This document shows positions 34,253-44,469 of a DNA stretch of 64,000 nt, piece after piece. Each line of letters begins with the position of its first letter. The first letter of the stretch is position 1. The notes beneath the pieces are model-generated. The model searched no databases. It was not told where the DNA came from and saw nothing but the letters and a program-made list of their open reading frames with translations. Origin of the DNA: Arthrobacter sp. B3I4 (GTDB taxonomy: Bacteria; Actinomycetota; Actinomycetes; Actinomycetales; Micrococcaceae); the NCBI RefSeq assembly GCF_030816855.1, contig NZ_JAUSYK010000001.1:1240001-1304000 (forward strand). Direction: 5' to 3'. A program made the position numbers and the translations under genes.

Positions 34253-35296
34253 TCAGCGGGCTGCAATCCATTCCAGGCTCTGGCCGTGCGGGCCGGCAAT
34301 CGCTACCGGCACGCCGTCCTCCAGCAGCAGGAAGCGGCCGCGCAACCGCGCGTCGTCCATTTCGGGCACCACGCTGGAGCCGTCGGCCTGGACGATGACC
34401 GTGTGGCCCTCGTTCGAGATCCAATGGCAGCCCCGGTCCGCGGCCAGCAGCGCGACGGTCTCGCGGAAGCGTTCCCGGCTGTCGGCATCCAGGTAGGCCA
34501 TGACCGCGCTGTGGAACACGACGAGCGCAGCATCAGGCGGTGCTTGCCCGGCCAGGGCCACCAGCTCTTCATTCAGGTCCCCGGGGGCCAACAGCGGCGG
34601 ACCGGCCTGCGCGACGGCGATCGCCTGGCGCAGCCGTTCCCGGCGGAAGTCCTGCTCAGGCCAGATCAGCGCCTCCAGCCAGGCGACGTCGTCCGGGTCG
34701 CTGATGTCGAGCGGATTCAGGTCGATGCCGGCGCGCCACGCCACCTGGGGCGGCCGGTCCGGCAACGGCACTGGCCCGGCCGTGGCGCAGTGCAGGACCG
34801 GGTGGCTGCCAGTCACGGCGCCGGCCGGGGCGAGTCGCGTCACAGGACCCGCGGCGCCGGCAACATATTCGTAGCCGTAGCGGTCGGGATACAGGCTCAG
34901 CCCTGCGGAGGCACCGACTTCGATCAGAGCCAGCGGTCGGCCTTCGGCGGCAGCGATTCGGGCCAGGGACGGGAGCAGCGCGGCGCAGCGGCCGGCCTCG
35001 TTCGTCTGGGTGGACCGGGAGAGGACAGTCCGGGCCAGCTCGTCCCAATGCGCGTCCAGAAACCGCCGGAACTCGGGGTACGGGCTGATCCGGGCGCCGA
35101 GAAAACGGGCGGCAGCCAGCATCAGCAGCGGCTGGCGCTTGTTGTGTGGCCATCGCTCAATCCGCCGGATCAGTTCGGGGTCGTCCGCTATGCCCAGCGA
35201 CCACTCCGCATAGCAGGCGGAGTTGCCGGGTGCGTCAACGGTGCCGAAATGCCGGTACCAGTCCGCGGTCCCTCCGGGCTCCGGCGCGGCGGACAT
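34253..35296 (-). CDS. DUF2332 family protein
   Basis: A 347-residue protein of the DUF2332 family, common in actinobacteria and uncharacterised. Recognisable parts: ADWYRHFGTVDAPGNSACYA at the start, GRCAALLPSLARIA, LALIEVGASAGLSLYPDRYG, a glycine-rich segment like an SAM-binding loop, and the C-terminal FLLLEDGVPVAIAGPHGQSL. The fold resembles a methyltransferase, but no activity is known. It begins two bases after the aroQ stop on the same strand. Confidence 0.8.
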   Translation of the reverse strand: MSAAPEPGGTADWYRHFGTVDAPGNSACYAEWSLGIADDPELIRRIERWPHNKRQPLLMLAAARFLGARISPYPEFRRFLDAHWDELARTVLSRSTQTNEAGRCAALLPSLARIAAAEGRPLALIEVGASAGLSLYPDRYGYEYVAGAAGPVTRLAPAGAVTGSHPVLHCATAGPVPLPDRPPQVAWRAGIDLNPLDISDPDDVAWLEALIWPEQDFRRERLRQAIAVAQAGPPLLAPGDLNEELVALAGQAPPDAALVVFHSAVMAYLDADSRERFRETVALLAADRGCHWISNEGHTVIVQADGSSVVPEMDDARLRGRFLLLEDGVPVAIAGPHGQSLEWIAAR

Positions 35297-35298
35297 GC

Positions 35299-35781
35299 TC
35301 AGTCCCGGGTGGCGAGCAGGTCGGCGAGATATTCGACGGCGAAGCGGTACCCGAGGATGCCTGCGCCGGCGATCACGGCTTTGCTGACGTCCGACAGGTA
35401 GGAGTGGTGCCGGAACGCTTCCCGGGCGTGGACGTTGGTGATGTGGACCTCGACGGCGGGCAGCTGCACGGCGGTGATGGCGTCACGGAGCGCCACGGAC
35501 GTGTGGGTGTAGGCCCCGGCGTTGAGGACGATGCCCGCTGCCTTGCCGCGGGCGCCGTGGATTGCGTCCACCAGCGCTCCCTCATGGTTGGACTGGAAAC
35601 ACTCGACGTCGAGCCCGTGCGCCGCGCCGGCGTCCTTGGCGAGCTGTTCGACGTCGGCCAGTGTAGCCGTGCCGTACTTCTCCGGCTCGCGCGTGCCCAG
35701 CAGGTTCAGGTTCGGCCCATTAAGGACCAGGATGGTGCCGCGGCCGGCACCGGCGGGGGTCGCTTCGCTCATGCCAGCCAA
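35299..35781 (-). CDS. aroQ: type II 3-dehydroquinate dehydratase
   Basis: A 160-residue shikimate-pathway enzyme (3-dehydroquinate to 3-dehydroshikimate). All family motifs are present: [20 protein letters not shown] with the active-site Tyr, [47 protein letters not shown] and GYRFAVEYL. About 14 extra N-terminal residues precede the domain. It is the first gene of a two-gene run with DUF2332 and is divergent from the beta-propeller gene. Confidence 0.95.
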   Translation of the reverse strand: MAGMSEATPAGAGRGTILVLNGPNLNLLGTREPEKYGTATLADVEQLAKDAGAAHGLDVECFQSNHEGALVDAIHGARGKAAGIVLNAGAYTHTSVALRDAITAVQLPAVEVHITNVHAREAFRHHSYLSDVSKAVIAGAGILGYRFAVEYLADLLATRD

Positions 35782-35903
35782 TCTATCGCGTAACCGCGGC
35801 TCTGGCCCGCGGCGGGCCCGCTCCCTAGACTGAAAGGACCATCGTGCGGAGCCTCCGTAGCGGTCGGTCCGCGCAACCAGCCCATTCTTTTTGGAGCGTC
35901 ATC

Positions 35904-36851
35904 ATGCGCAATATTTCCACGGGAACAACAATCCGTCGTGTGGCCGCGGCTCTCCTGGCCGCGGCCGCAACGCTCCTGCCGGCGCCGCTGGCCACCGCCG
36001 CCGGGCCGGACTCCGGCCATGGCGGCTCCGTCATCACCCTCCCCGGCGCCACCGGCGCCGAAGGCATCGCGGCCGGTGAAGGTTCCACCTTTTTTGCCGG
36101 CGACCGGCTCAACGGAGACATCTTCCGCGGCGACATCCGCGACGGCACCGCAAGTAGGTTCATCACCGCTCCCTCCGGCCGGTCCGCGGCCGGCATGAAG
36201 GTGGACGTGTGCCATGACTTGCTCTTCGTCGCCGGCGGCGGCACAGGCCAGGCGTACATTTATGACCTGGATTCCGGGAAGACGGAGGCGACCTACCAGC
36301 TGGCCGCGCCCGGCGCGAGCTTCATCAACGACGTCACCCTGACCAGCCGGGGCGCCTGGTTCACGAACTCCCAGGCCGGCGAGCTTTACTTCGTACCGGT
36401 GGCCCGTGGCGGAGAACCCGGCACGGCACGCACCCTGAAGCTGACCGGGCCTGCGGCGCCGCTGGACCAGGGCTTTAACCTCAACGGAATCGCGTCCACC
36501 GAGGACGGTGGCACCCTCATCGTCGCCCACACCGCCCGCGGTCTGCTCTACACCGTGGACCCCCGCACCGGTGAGAGCGCCCAGATCGAGGGCGTGAGCG
36601 TTCCCAACGTTGACGGCATCCTGCTTCGGGGCAACACGCTGTGGGCTGTGCAGAACCTGAACAACTTGGTCAGCCGCGTCCATCTCGGCCACGGCCTGGA
36701 CTCCGGCGCCGTGCGCCAGGTGATCACCAGCCCGCACTTCGACGTCCCCACCACGGCTGCCTTGTTCGGCAACACCCTCGCGGTGGTCAACGCGAAGTTC
36801 ACTAACCCGGCGGCGACAAGTTTCGAAATAGTCCGGGTCCGCGCCCGGTAA
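35904..36851 (+). CDS. secreted SMP-30/beta-propeller-like protein
   Basis: A 315-residue exported protein with a signal peptide (RRVAAALLAAAATLLPAPLA, cleavage near ATA at about 32). The rest is a repeat-built beta-propeller of the SMP-30/gluconolactonase type: GAEGIAAGEGSTFFAGDRL, FINDVTLTSRGAWFTNSQ, NLNGIASTEDGGTLIVAH, NVDGILLRGNTLWAVQNLNN. Relatives are often mislabelled superoxide dismutase. GGAG nine bases before ATG 35904 supports the start. Role unknown. Confidence 0.8.
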   Translation: MRNISTGTTIRRVAAALLAAAATLLPAPLATAAGPDSGHGGSVITLPGATGAEGIAAGEGSTFFAGDRLNGDIFRGDIRDGTASRFITAPSGRSAAGMKVDVCHDLLFVAGGGTGQAYIYDLDSGKTEATYQLAAPGASFINDVTLTSRGAWFTNSQAGELYFVPVARGGEPGTARTLKLTGPAAPLDQGFNLNGIASTEDGGTLIVAHTARGLLYTVDPRTGESAQIEGVSVPNVDGILLRGNTLWAVQNLNNLVSRVHLGHGLDSGAVRQVITSPHFDVPTTAALFGNTLAVVNAKFTNPAATSFEIVRVRAR

Positions 36852-36853
36852 CC

Positions 36854-38884
36854 CTACTTCTTCAGCGAGCTGGCGATCTGCGCCATCACGGAGTTGTCAG
36901 CCAGCGTGGTCGCGTCGCCGACCTCGCGGCCCTCGGCGACGTCCTTGAGCAGCCGGCGCATGATCTTGCCGGAACGCGTTTTGGGCAGCTCCGGAACCAC
37001 CAGGATGGTTTTGGGCTTGGCGATCGGCCCGATCTCCTTGCTCACGTGGTTGCGGAGTTCCTGAACCATGGCGTCGCCGGAATCCACCGCGTCCCCGCGC
37101 AGGATCACGAACGCCACCACGGCCTGGCCGGTGGTGTCGTCCGCTGCGCCCACGACGGCGGCTTCCGCGACGGCCGGGTGGGACACCAGGGCTGATTCGA
37201 TTTCCGCCGTGGAGAGCCGGTGGCCGGAGATGTTCATGACATCGTCAACCCGGCCAAGCAGCCAGACGTCCCCGTCCTCGTCCTTCTTGGCGCCGTCACC
37301 GGCGAAGTACATCGTCTCGAAACGGGACCAGTAGGTCTCCTTGAAGCGTTCCGGGTCGCCCCAGATGCCGCGCAGCATGGCCGGCCACGGCTCGCGGATC
37401 ACGAGGTAGCCGCCTGCGCCGTTGGGCACCGACTCGCCGGCTTCGTCAACGACGTCCACGGCGATGCCGGGCAGCGGGACCTGGGCGGAGCCCGGTTTGG
37501 TGGCGGTGACGCCCGGCAGCGGCGCGATCATCTGGGCGCCGGTTTCGGTCTGCCACCAGGTGTCCACAATCGGGGCGGGGTGTTCCTTCTTCTCGCCGTG
37601 GGCTCCGGCGTTGGAGCCGATAACGTCCCGGTACCACATCCAGGCCTCGGGGTTGATCGGTTCGCCCACTGAACCCAGGACCCGGATCGAGGAGAGGTCG
37701 TACTTCGCCGGGACCTCCTTGCCCCACTTCATGAACGTGCGGATCGCGGTGGGTGCCGTGTAGAGGATGGATACCTTGTACTTCTCCACGATTTCCCACC
37801 AGCGGCCCTGGTGCGGGGAATCGGGGGTGCCTTCATACATCACCTGGGTCGCGCCGTTGATGAGGGGCGCGTAGGCGACGTAGGAGTGACCGGTGACCCA
37901 GCCGACGTCGGCCGTGCACCAGTAGACGTCCGTTTCCGGGTGCAGGTCGAAGACTGCCCGGTGCGTGTAGGCGCACTGAGTGAGATAGCCGCCGGTGGTG
38001 TGCAGGATGCCCTTGGGTTTGCCGGTGGTGCCGGAGGTATAGAGGATGTACAGCGGGTGCTCGGAGTCGTGGCCGACGGCAGTGTGCTCGGCGGAGGCGA
38101 CCTCGACGGTCTCGGACCACCAGTGGTCGCGGCCCTCGTGCCAGTCCACGTCCTGGCCGTTGCGCTTGACGACGACGACGTTCTGGACCGTGTGGCCGTT
38201 ACCGTCTCCCTCGTGGGACAAGGCATCGTCGACGGCGTGCTTGAGGGAACTCGGCTTGCCGCGGCGGTAGGTGCCGTCGGCTGTGACGACGAGTTTGGCT
38301 TCGGCGTCGTCGATCCGGGAACGGAGCGCCTCGGCGGAGAAGCCGCCGAACACCACGGAGTGGATGGCGCCGATCCGCGCGCAGGCCAGCAGCGTGATGA
38401 CGGCCTCGGGGATCATCGGCAGGTAGACCGCGACGCGGTCACCCTTGGCGACGCCAAGGGACTCAAAGGCGTTGGCGGCCTTCTTGACCTCTTCGGTGAG
38501 CTGGGCATAGGTGTAGGTGCGGGTGTCGCCGGGTTCGCCCTCGAAATAAATGGCGACGCGGTCGCCGTTGCCGGCCTCGACGTGCCGGTCAAGGGCGTTG
38601 TACGCGGCATTGACCTCGCCGCCAACGAACCACTTAGCGAACGGCGGATTGGACCAGTCCAGCGTCTCCGTGAAGTCCTTGCTCCAGCTCAGCAGCTGGC
38701 GGGCCTGCTTGGCCCAGAACGCTGGCCGGTCGGCGTCGGCCTCGGCGTAGTCGGCGGCCGTGACCACGGCGTTGGCGGCGAACTCTGCCGAGGGGGAGAA
38801 CTTGCGGTTCTCCTGCGACAGGTTTTCGAAGGCATCGCCGTGCCGGGGCGTGGCGGTGGTGGAGCCGGGGGTCTGCTGGGACAT
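36854..38884 (-). CDS. acs: acetyl-CoA synthetase
   Basis: A 676-residue AMP-forming acetate-CoA ligase. The adenylate loop [46 protein letters not shown] and the C-terminal acetylation-site motif [11 protein letters not shown] are all present. ATG 38884 (MSQQTPGS) is favoured, with GAGG six bases upstream, over ATGs at 38899/38896. The enzyme activates acetate for the TCA/glyoxylate cycles. In actinobacteria acs is commonly under Crp/GlxR and acetate control, but no canonical box was found here. Confidence 0.95.
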   Translation of the reverse strand: MSQQTPGSTTATPRHGDAFENLSQENRKFSPSAEFAANAVVTAADYAEADADRPAFWAKQARQLLSWSKDFTETLDWSNPPFAKWFVGGEVNAAYNALDRHVEAGNGDRVAIYFEGEPGDTRTYTYAQLTEEVKKAANAFESLGVAKGDRVAVYLPMIPEAVITLLACARIGAIHSVVFGGFSAEALRSRIDDAEAKLVVTADGTYRRGKPSSLKHAVDDALSHEGDGNGHTVQNVVVVKRNGQDVDWHEGRDHWWSETVEVASAEHTAVGHDSEHPLYILYTSGTTGKPKGILHTTGGYLTQCAYTHRAVFDLHPETDVYWCTADVGWVTGHSYVAYAPLINGATQVMYEGTPDSPHQGRWWEIVEKYKVSILYTAPTAIRTFMKWGKEVPAKYDLSSIRVLGSVGEPINPEAWMWYRDVIGSNAGAHGEKKEHPAPIVDTWWQTETGAQMIAPLPGVTATKPGSAQVPLPGIAVDVVDEAGESVPNGAGGYLVIREPWPAMLRGIWGDPERFKETYWSRFETMYFAGDGAKKDEDGDVWLLGRVDDVMNISGHRLSTAEIESALVSHPAVAEAAVVGAADDTTGQAVVAFVILRGDAVDSGDAMVQELRNHVSKEIGPIAKPKTILVVPELPKTRSGKIMRRLLKDVAEGREVGDATTLADNSVMAQIASSLKK

Positions 38885-39295
38885 GGTGAACCTCATCATT
38901 CATCGAGCCGTGCCGTACGGGCCGACCGTCCCCCCTCCGTCCCGGCCACCTGGGCGGCGTCGGGCATTGGCTGGTCACGGCGAACCGTAAAGAGCTGTTC
39001 CGAAATACACACTAACCCTTGGCCCGGACAGAACGTGTGCCCCATCACAAAGGGCGCCGCGAGCGGCGTTTATTAAGCGCCGAGTGGCGGCACGGGGTCC
39101 TGGCGCCCACTGAGCGGCCGCCGCCGGGGCGCTGGTGCGCGGGCCACGGCAGGTCAGCTAGTGATCGGTCCGGCACTTGGTTAGGCTGAGACGAAACCGT
39201 GACATCCGATGGGAGCAACAGGGCCGCAAACGGTCCTGACTTTGCCTGCCCTTAGGCGGCACTGTCCAGAGTGCGGCCCTGCTAAGGAGAACAGA
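38885..39295. other. 411-base divergent intergenic region (acs / membrane protein)
   Basis: No gene supported. It contains the promoter regions of acs (minus) and the membrane protein (plus). A short GC-rich dyad (GGGCGCCGCGAGCGGCGTTT) near 39053 is followed by TTATTAAGCGCC. No riboswitch or RNA recognised. Confidence 0.5.
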
Positions 39296-40642
39296 ATGAA
39301 CGAGCAAAGCAACGGGCAGCTCCAGGCGCCCTCCCGAGCCGACGGCCCGGGGCAGGCAACCGGGCAGGGGGAACACCCGCGCTTTACCGTGGATAAGCCG
39401 AATCCGAAGAACAATGAAGCCGTGCTGGGGCAGTTCACCGTCCGGGACCTCACCGTTTTCGGCTCAACGCTGGTTCTCTTCATCGCCTCGCTGATTCCCA
39501 TGTTCGCCGTCCGGTACAACCTCTGGAACCTGGGGAGTCTCTTCTTCCTGGGTCTGGGAATCCTTCTGCCGCTGATCGTCGTCGCGCTGTTCGTGGCACG
39601 CCGTGTCAGCCCAGGCACGAAGATCCGGATCGGCTCCCTCTCGATCGACCAGTTCGCCTCCGTTGTGGCCTCCTTCAGCCTGGCCTTCTTCTTCCTGGCC
39701 GCCGCCGGCGCTTTCGTTCCGAGCCTGCTGCTGGGGCTCGTGGGAGCGCTCGGTCTCTTCGCCGCCACGGTGCTCGCGCGCTTGTTCCCGGTTTTCGCCG
39801 GCGACTTCCTGCACCGCGCCGAAACCCCCGCGCACGTTGTAGCCAGGGAAGCCGCGGAGCCGGTCCGCAAGCCGCGTGCAGCCAAGGCGCCGAAACCCGC
39901 AGGCGACGCCACGGCGTCCAAGCAGGGAAGCAATCCGCTGGCGGGCTGGGCTAAGCGCATCACCCCCGGAAAAGACGCAGCCAGTAAAGAATCAAACAGC
40001 GTGCAGCACGCCCCGCAGGGCCACGGGCCGCAGGGTGCGTCACACGTCGTCGCTGCCGGTGCTGCGGGTGCTGCGGGCGGCAGTGCCGCCGGGCATGCCC
40101 GTCCGGCCGCCGCTGAGCCCGCTACCCAGGCCCATGGCGTCGTACCGACTGCATCCCCCGAGCCGACGGCGGGGTACGCCCCGGCGGCAGATGCAGGACC
40201 GTCCACCCAGCGGACCGAAGCCGCAGCCGCACCGGTCGGCTCCAACGCTGCAACGTCCGCTCAGGCTGCCCAGGCTCCGAACCCGGCCGCGGAAGAAACC
40301 CAAGCCGCCGCAGTCCCGGCGTCGGCAGCAGGATCCTCCGCAGTCGGCCACGATGCCCCCACCGCCCTCACCCCCCAGGTCCACGCCCAGGAGCCGATCG
40401 GCGCCACAGTGGACCCGGCGAGCCGCCCCGCCGCGGGCGACCAGCCCGTCTACGAGGCGTTCTGGTTCGCGGTTGCGCAGCCCCGCACCGCCGTCGACGA
40501 GCACACCGGCGCCCCCGCGTTCGTCGTCGAGCCCGGCGGCTGGGTCCTCGCCCTCGAAGACCGGGGCCATGAGTTCCTGGTCCAGCACACGGACGGCCGG
40601 GTCGGCGTTCTGCGCGATCTGAGCAACATCGAACGCGGCTAA
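39296..40642 (+). CDS. membrane protein with long Ala/Pro-rich region
   Basis: Not recognised. 448 residues: a soluble N terminus, four transmembrane helices (about 50-165), a 200-residue Ala/Pro/Gly-rich low-complexity region (about 175-375), and a C-terminal globular segment (about 380-448: YEAFWFAVAQPRTAVDEHTG, then EPGGWVLALEDRGHEFLVQH). AAGGAG six bases before ATG 39296 fixes the start. It lies seven bases upstream of nth and is probably co-transcribed with it. Confidence 0.75.
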   Translation: MNEQSNGQLQAPSRADGPGQATGQGEHPRFTVDKPNPKNNEAVLGQFTVRDLTVFGSTLVLFIASLIPMFAVRYNLWNLGSLFFLGLGILLPLIVVALFVARRVSPGTKIRIGSLSIDQFASVVASFSLAFFFLAAAGAFVPSLLLGLVGALGLFAATVLARLFPVFAGDFLHRAETPAHVVAREAAEPVRKPRAAKAPKPAGDATASKQGSNPLAGWAKRITPGKDAASKESNSVQHAPQGHGPQGASHVVAAGAAGAAGGSAAGHARPAAAEPATQAHGVVPTASPEPTAGYAPAADAGPSTQRTEAAAAPVGSNAATSAQAAQAPNPAAEETQAAAVPASAAGSSAVGHDAPTALTPQVHAQEPIGATVDPASRPAAGDQPVYEAFWFAVAQPRTAVDEHTGAPAFVVEPGGWVLALEDRGHEFLVQHTDGRVGVLRDLSNIERG

Positions 40643-40649
40643 CCACGCC

Positions 40650-41522
40650 ATGGCCAGCACCCCCGGCAGCCCGCGCACCGGCAAAACGAGCCCCGGCGGC
40701 TCGGACCCCGGCGGCCCGGATCCCGGTAGCGGGCGGGTTGCCGGGGAGACGTTGCTGGGGCTCAAGCGCCGGGGCCGCCGGATCAACCGGGCGCTGGCCG
40801 AGCAGTACCCTTACGCGCACGCCGAACTGGATTTCCGCAACCCGTTCGAGCTGGTCGTAGCCACAGTGCTGTCGGCCCAGACCACGGATGTGCTGGTCAA
40901 CCAGATCACGCCGCTGCTCTTCGCCCGCTACCCGGACGCCCGGAGCATCGCCGAGGCTGAGCCCGCCGACGTGGAAGCCATCGTCAAGCCCACCGGCTTT
41001 TTCCGGGCGAAAACGCGGAACCTGATGGCGCTGTGCACCAAGCTTGTGGACGACTACGACGGCGAAGTGCCCGGCCGACTGGAGGACCTTGTGAAGCTCC
41101 CCGGCATCGGGCGGAAGACCGCGAACGTCGTGCTCGGAAACGCCTTCGGCATCCCGGGCATCACCGTGGACACCCACTTCGGCAGGTTGGCCCGCCGCTT
41201 CGGCTGGACGGCGTCGGAGGATCCGGTGAAGATCGAGTTCGACGTCGCCGAACTGTTCGAACGGAAAGACTGGACGATGCTCTCGCACCGGGTCGTGTTC
41301 CACGGCCGGCGGGTGTGCCACTCCCGCAAACCGGCCTGCGGCGCCTGCGCCGTGGCGAATTGGTGCCCCAGTTACGGGACGGGTGAGACGGACCCGGACA
41401 AGGCCAAGGCGTTGCTGAAATACGAGCTGGCTCCCGGGCAGGAGGAGTTGCTGGCAAAGCTGCTCGCCGAGACCCACCGCGCCGCTGAAATCCGGATGGA
41501 ATCCCAAAGAAGGCCCCAATGA
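40650..41522 (+). CDS. nth: endonuclease III
   Basis: A 290-residue DNA glycosylase/AP lyase that removes oxidised pyrimidines. The helix-hairpin-helix KLPGIGRKTANVVLG carries catalytic Lys156; Asp174 is in TVDTHFGRLA. The iron-sulfur cluster cysteines are spaced C-x6-C-x2-C-x5-C in CHSRKPACGACAVANWC. The first 45 residues are a Gly/Pro-rich extension. The stop overlaps the next gene's start (ATGA), so the Nudix gene is coupled. Confidence 0.95.
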   Translation: MASTPGSPRTGKTSPGGSDPGGPDPGSGRVAGETLLGLKRRGRRINRALAEQYPYAHAELDFRNPFELVVATVLSAQTTDVLVNQITPLLFARYPDARSIAEAEPADVEAIVKPTGFFRAKTRNLMALCTKLVDDYDGEVPGRLEDLVKLPGIGRKTANVVLGNAFGIPGITVDTHFGRLARRFGWTASEDPVKIEFDVAELFERKDWTMLSHRVVFHGRRVCHSRKPACGACAVANWCPSYGTGETDPDKAKALLKYELAPGQEELLAKLLAETHRAAEIRMESQRRPQ

Positions 41523-42199
41523 CCGCACGACAGGACCTCATCGATCTGGTGGCCGCGGTGGAGGCCGGCACGGCTCCGCCCCCGGACCCTCGGTGGCGGG
41601 AGCTGACGGTTGAACCGGGCGAACGCGTGCGCCGGGCCGCCGTACTGATGCTCTTCGGTTCCCTGGACGATGTCCCCGCGGCCTCGGTGAAACTGCTCGC
41701 ACCTGCGGATCTTGACGTGCTGCTGCTTCAGCGCGCACAGACGCTGGACGACCACCCGGGCCAGGTGGCCTTTCCCGGCGGCGGCATCGACCCTGGCGAG
41801 TCCGTGATTGAAGCGGCCCTGCGCGAGGGGGAAGAGGAGACCGGGCTGGATCCGCGCGGAGTCGAGGTCCTGGGCGTCATGCCGGAGCTGGCGCTGCCGA
41901 GAGGCAACTTCCTGGTCACTCCGGTCCTGGGCTGGTGGGCTTCACCGTCACCGGTCCGGGTCGTGGACTACGGCGAGTCCTCGCAGGTCTTCCGGGTTCC
42001 GGTCCGGGATCTCCTCGACCCGGACAACCGGGTGATGGCCACCGTCAGCCGGGCCGGCCAGACTTTCCGAAGCCCGGCGTTTGCGGTCAACGGCGTGGTG
42101 GTCTGGGGCTTCACCGGGATGATCCTGAACCAGCTGTTCGACCAGCTGGGCTGGTCAGTTCCGTGGGACCGCACCCGGTTGCACGGGATCGACGTTTAG
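41519..42199 (+). CDS. CoA pyrophosphatase-type Nudix hydrolase
   Basis: A 226-residue Nudix protein. The CoA-specific motif LLLQRAQTLDDHPGQVAFPG leads into the Nudix box GGGIDPGESVIEAALREGEEETGLDP. This pairing (LLxxRs-x-HxGQxAFPGG) marks enzymes such as NudL that hydrolyse CoA derivatives to phosphopantetheine plus 3',5'-ADP. It overlaps nth by four bases, a common arrangement in actinobacteria. Confidence 0.9.
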   Translation: MTARQDLIDLVAAVEAGTAPPPDPRWRELTVEPGERVRRAAVLMLFGSLDDVPAASVKLLAPADLDVLLLQRAQTLDDHPGQVAFPGGGIDPGESVIEAALREGEEETGLDPRGVEVLGVMPELALPRGNFLVTPVLGWWASPSPVRVVDYGESSQVFRVPVRDLLDPDNRVMATVSRAGQTFRSPAFAVNGVVVWGFTGMILNQLFDQLGWSVPWDRTRLHGIDV

Positions 42200-42228
42200 C
42201 GGAACGGGGCTAGGCGCAGCGCGCCCGG

Positions 42229-42417
42229 CTAGCCTTGCCCGGCGGACCGGTCCACGACCAGCCCGGTCGCGGCGTCCCGCACCGCGGTGATGCCGGCAGC
42301 CGCGCCCACGACGGTGGTGTAGGGCGGCGAGACAGCAACCACCGTCCCGTCCGGTGCCGTCATCCTGAAGAAGTACGACGCGTCTCCGGACGCTGCGATT
42401 TCGAATATGCCAGCCAC
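42229..42417 (-). CDS. YegP-like DUF1508 small protein
   Basis: A 62-residue single-unit DUF1508 protein (AGIFEIAASGDASYFFRMTA, then VVGAAAGITAVRDAATG), related to the protein at 8762-9064. GTG 42417 is chosen because GGAAGG lies seven bases upstream and the resulting N terminus (MAGIFEI) matches its relative (MAGYFEV). An ATG at 42444 would add nine residues. It lies 29 bases from the convergent Nudix gene. No TAAGNATNCTTA motif is seen upstream, unlike its relative. Confidence 0.65.
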   Translation of the reverse strand: MAGIFEIAASGDASYFFRMTAPDGTVVAVSPPYTTVVGAAAGITAVRDAATGLVVDRSAGQG

Positions 42418-42584
42418 CGTGCTGCCTTCCGTTCCCTGCCTCATTGCCTTGCCTTCGCACCGGCGGGAAGGTCGAATGTCCGGCCGGTATTTCGAACGTA
42501 ACAAGGCCCGGAGTAGGGCCGCAACGCTACTGCCGGGTACATTACCCGGGGCGTCACACGCGGCGTCCGGCGTCGTTTTATCGG

Positions 42585-44354
42585 CTATTTCGCGTTGTCA
42601 TAGGACTCGACGACGGCGACGCTCACCGGAAACTCCACCGGGATCCGGCCGAACAACAGCTCCTTGGCCGCGGCGGCGGACTCTTCAATGACCTGGACGC
42701 AGGACTCGACGGCGCCGTCCGGGCAGTGGACCATCACTTCATCGTGCAGGAAGAAGACGAGCTCCCCGGCGGGGGAGCCGGCAGCGCGCAGGGTCCGCAG
42801 CCGGCGTCGGAGTTCCGCCAGCCAGCAGGCGGCCCAGTCCGCGGCCGAGCCCTGCACCACGAAGTTGCGGGTGAACCTGCCGCGCGCCCGCGCCAGCGAT
42901 TCGGCCCGGCGTTGTTCCTCGGAGGTGGCGGACCGCTGGCTGAGCAGCCAGCGGTCCGAGGGCGGCGGGCTGCTGCGCCCCAGCCGGGTGGTCACGGTCT
43001 GGCCCGCCTCGCCCTCACGCGCGGCCTGCTCCACGAAGCCGACAGCCCGCGGGTAAAGGCGGGCCAGTTGCGGCATCAGGCGGCCGGATTCGCCGCTCGT
43101 TGCCCCATAAATGGCGCCGAGCAATGCCACCTTGGCTTTGGCACGGTCGCCGCCAAAACCCTGGGCGGCGATGCCGGCGTAGAGGTCTTTGTCCCTGGCG
43201 GCCTCGGCCATTTTGGTGTCCTGGGCCAGTGCGACCAGCACGCGCGGCTCCAGCTGGGAGGCATCGGCGACGATCAGCTTGTGCCCCGGGTCGGCGTGCA
43301 CCGCGCCCCGGATCTGCCGCGGAATCTGCAGCGCTCCGCCGCCGCGTGAGGCCCAACGGCCCGAGACCACGCCGCCCACCACATACTCCGGACGAAAGCG
43401 GCCGTCCGCGACCCAGGCGTCCAGCCAGGCCCAGCCGTTCGCGGCGTGAAGCCGGGCGAGCTTCTTGTAGGCGAGCAACGGTTCGATCGCCGGGTGGGTG
43501 GACTCCTTCAGTTCCCACTGCCGGGTGCTCTTTACCTCAATCCCGTTGCGGTGCAGGGCCCGCATCAGGTCTTGCGGGGAGTCCGGGTTCAGCGCGGGGG
43601 ACTGCAGCAGGCGGCGAAGTTCGCTGTTGAGGGCCTCCAGCTTCGCCGGACGGTGGCCGTGGGGCGGCCGCGGCCCGAGATGGCCGGCGAGGATCTGCTC
43701 GTGCAGCTCCTCGCGCCATGGCACGCCGGTGTGCTGCATTTCGGTAGCGATTATGGCGCAAGCGGACTCGGCGGCCAGCAGGAGCTGGAGCCGCTGCTTG
43801 CGGTGGCTGCCGGCGTGCCCGGTGCCGGCCGACCCCGCGCCGGCCGACCCCGCACCGCCCAATCCGGGGCCGCCCTGCCCCGCGAGGGCCAGCGCCTCCT
43901 GCTGGGCGGCGTACTCGGCACGCAGCTCTTCGAGTGAATGCCGCGGGGCCGCCTGCAGCCGGGCGTCATCGAACAGGGCGCCCTGGTCCGCGGGCGGGGG
44001 CGGCGGCTGCAAAACCCGCGGCGGTTGCGCGAGGTCATCGTCCTGGGTCAGCTTCTCCGCAGACCGGGCGTAGTCGGTGTGCGCCGTGAACGCAGAGTGG
44101 GCCAGGATGGCGCCGCACAGGGTCAGGTCATAGCAACGCTCCACCTCGACGCCGGCAGCCAGCAGGGCCGGGTACCAGTCCTGGGTACGGTGCCAGATCC
44201 AGCGGGCCCCCCGACGCTCCAGATCACGGACAACGCCGGGCAGCTCGGCGGTGCTGACCAGGCGCGGTTTGGGGGCGGCAGGATCTGGATCGCCCGACGG
44301 CGTGAGCCGCTGCACGGCTGCGCCGTCAGGGTGGGCGGCGAGCAGCAGATGCAT
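42585..44354 (-). CDS. family A DNA polymerase without 5' nuclease domain, atypical motifs
   Basis: A 589-residue PolA-like protein annotated in relatives as bifunctional 3'-5' exonuclease/DNA polymerase. The N-terminal 190 residues are a degenerate exonuclease-like domain with a Gly/Ala insertion (GGAGSAGAGSAGTGHAG). Polymerase motif A reads VADASQLEPRVLVAL (usual DYSQIELR), motif B RAKAKVALLGAIYG and motif C FLHDEVMVH. The Arg and Lys of motif B are kept, but the Phe (F762 in E. coli Pol I) is Leu. The metal-binding Asp residues of motifs A and C are present. ATG 44354 gives the family-like start MHLLLAAHPDG. It may be a repair polymerase separate from PolI. Confidence 0.8.
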   Translation of the reverse strand: MHLLLAAHPDGAAVQRLTPSGDPDPAAPKPRLVSTAELPGVVRDLERRGARWIWHRTQDWYPALLAAGVEVERCYDLTLCGAILAHSAFTAHTDYARSAEKLTQDDDLAQPPRVLQPPPPPADQGALFDDARLQAAPRHSLEELRAEYAAQQEALALAGQGGPGLGGAGSAGAGSAGTGHAGSHRKQRLQLLLAAESACAIIATEMQHTGVPWREELHEQILAGHLGPRPPHGHRPAKLEALNSELRRLLQSPALNPDSPQDLMRALHRNGIEVKSTRQWELKESTHPAIEPLLAYKKLARLHAANGWAWLDAWVADGRFRPEYVVGGVVSGRWASRGGGALQIPRQIRGAVHADPGHKLIVADASQLEPRVLVALAQDTKMAEAARDKDLYAGIAAQGFGGDRAKAKVALLGAIYGATSGESGRLMPQLARLYPRAVGFVEQAAREGEAGQTVTTRLGRSSPPPSDRWLLSQRSATSEEQRRAESLARARGRFTRNFVVQGSAADWAACWLAELRRRLRTLRAAGSPAGELVFFLHDEVMVHCPDGAVESCVQVIEESAAAAKELLFGRIPVEFPVSVAVVESYDNAK

Positions 44355-44469
44355 GGACTCAATTCTGCCCTGCTGTTCCGTGCTGAAATGCCAGCGGCCG
44401 CGGGGACGGTTTTCCACATAGCCGGCGGCGGCGGTATCGGCCCGGCTCCGGGTCCATCAAGGTGGTGCC

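Noticed and set aside
39036..39049. TGTGCCCCATCACA upstream of acs as a Crp/GlxR site
   Set aside because: The half-sites are four rather than six bases apart (TGTGC-N4-TCACA) and one base deviates, so it does not fit the known spacing.
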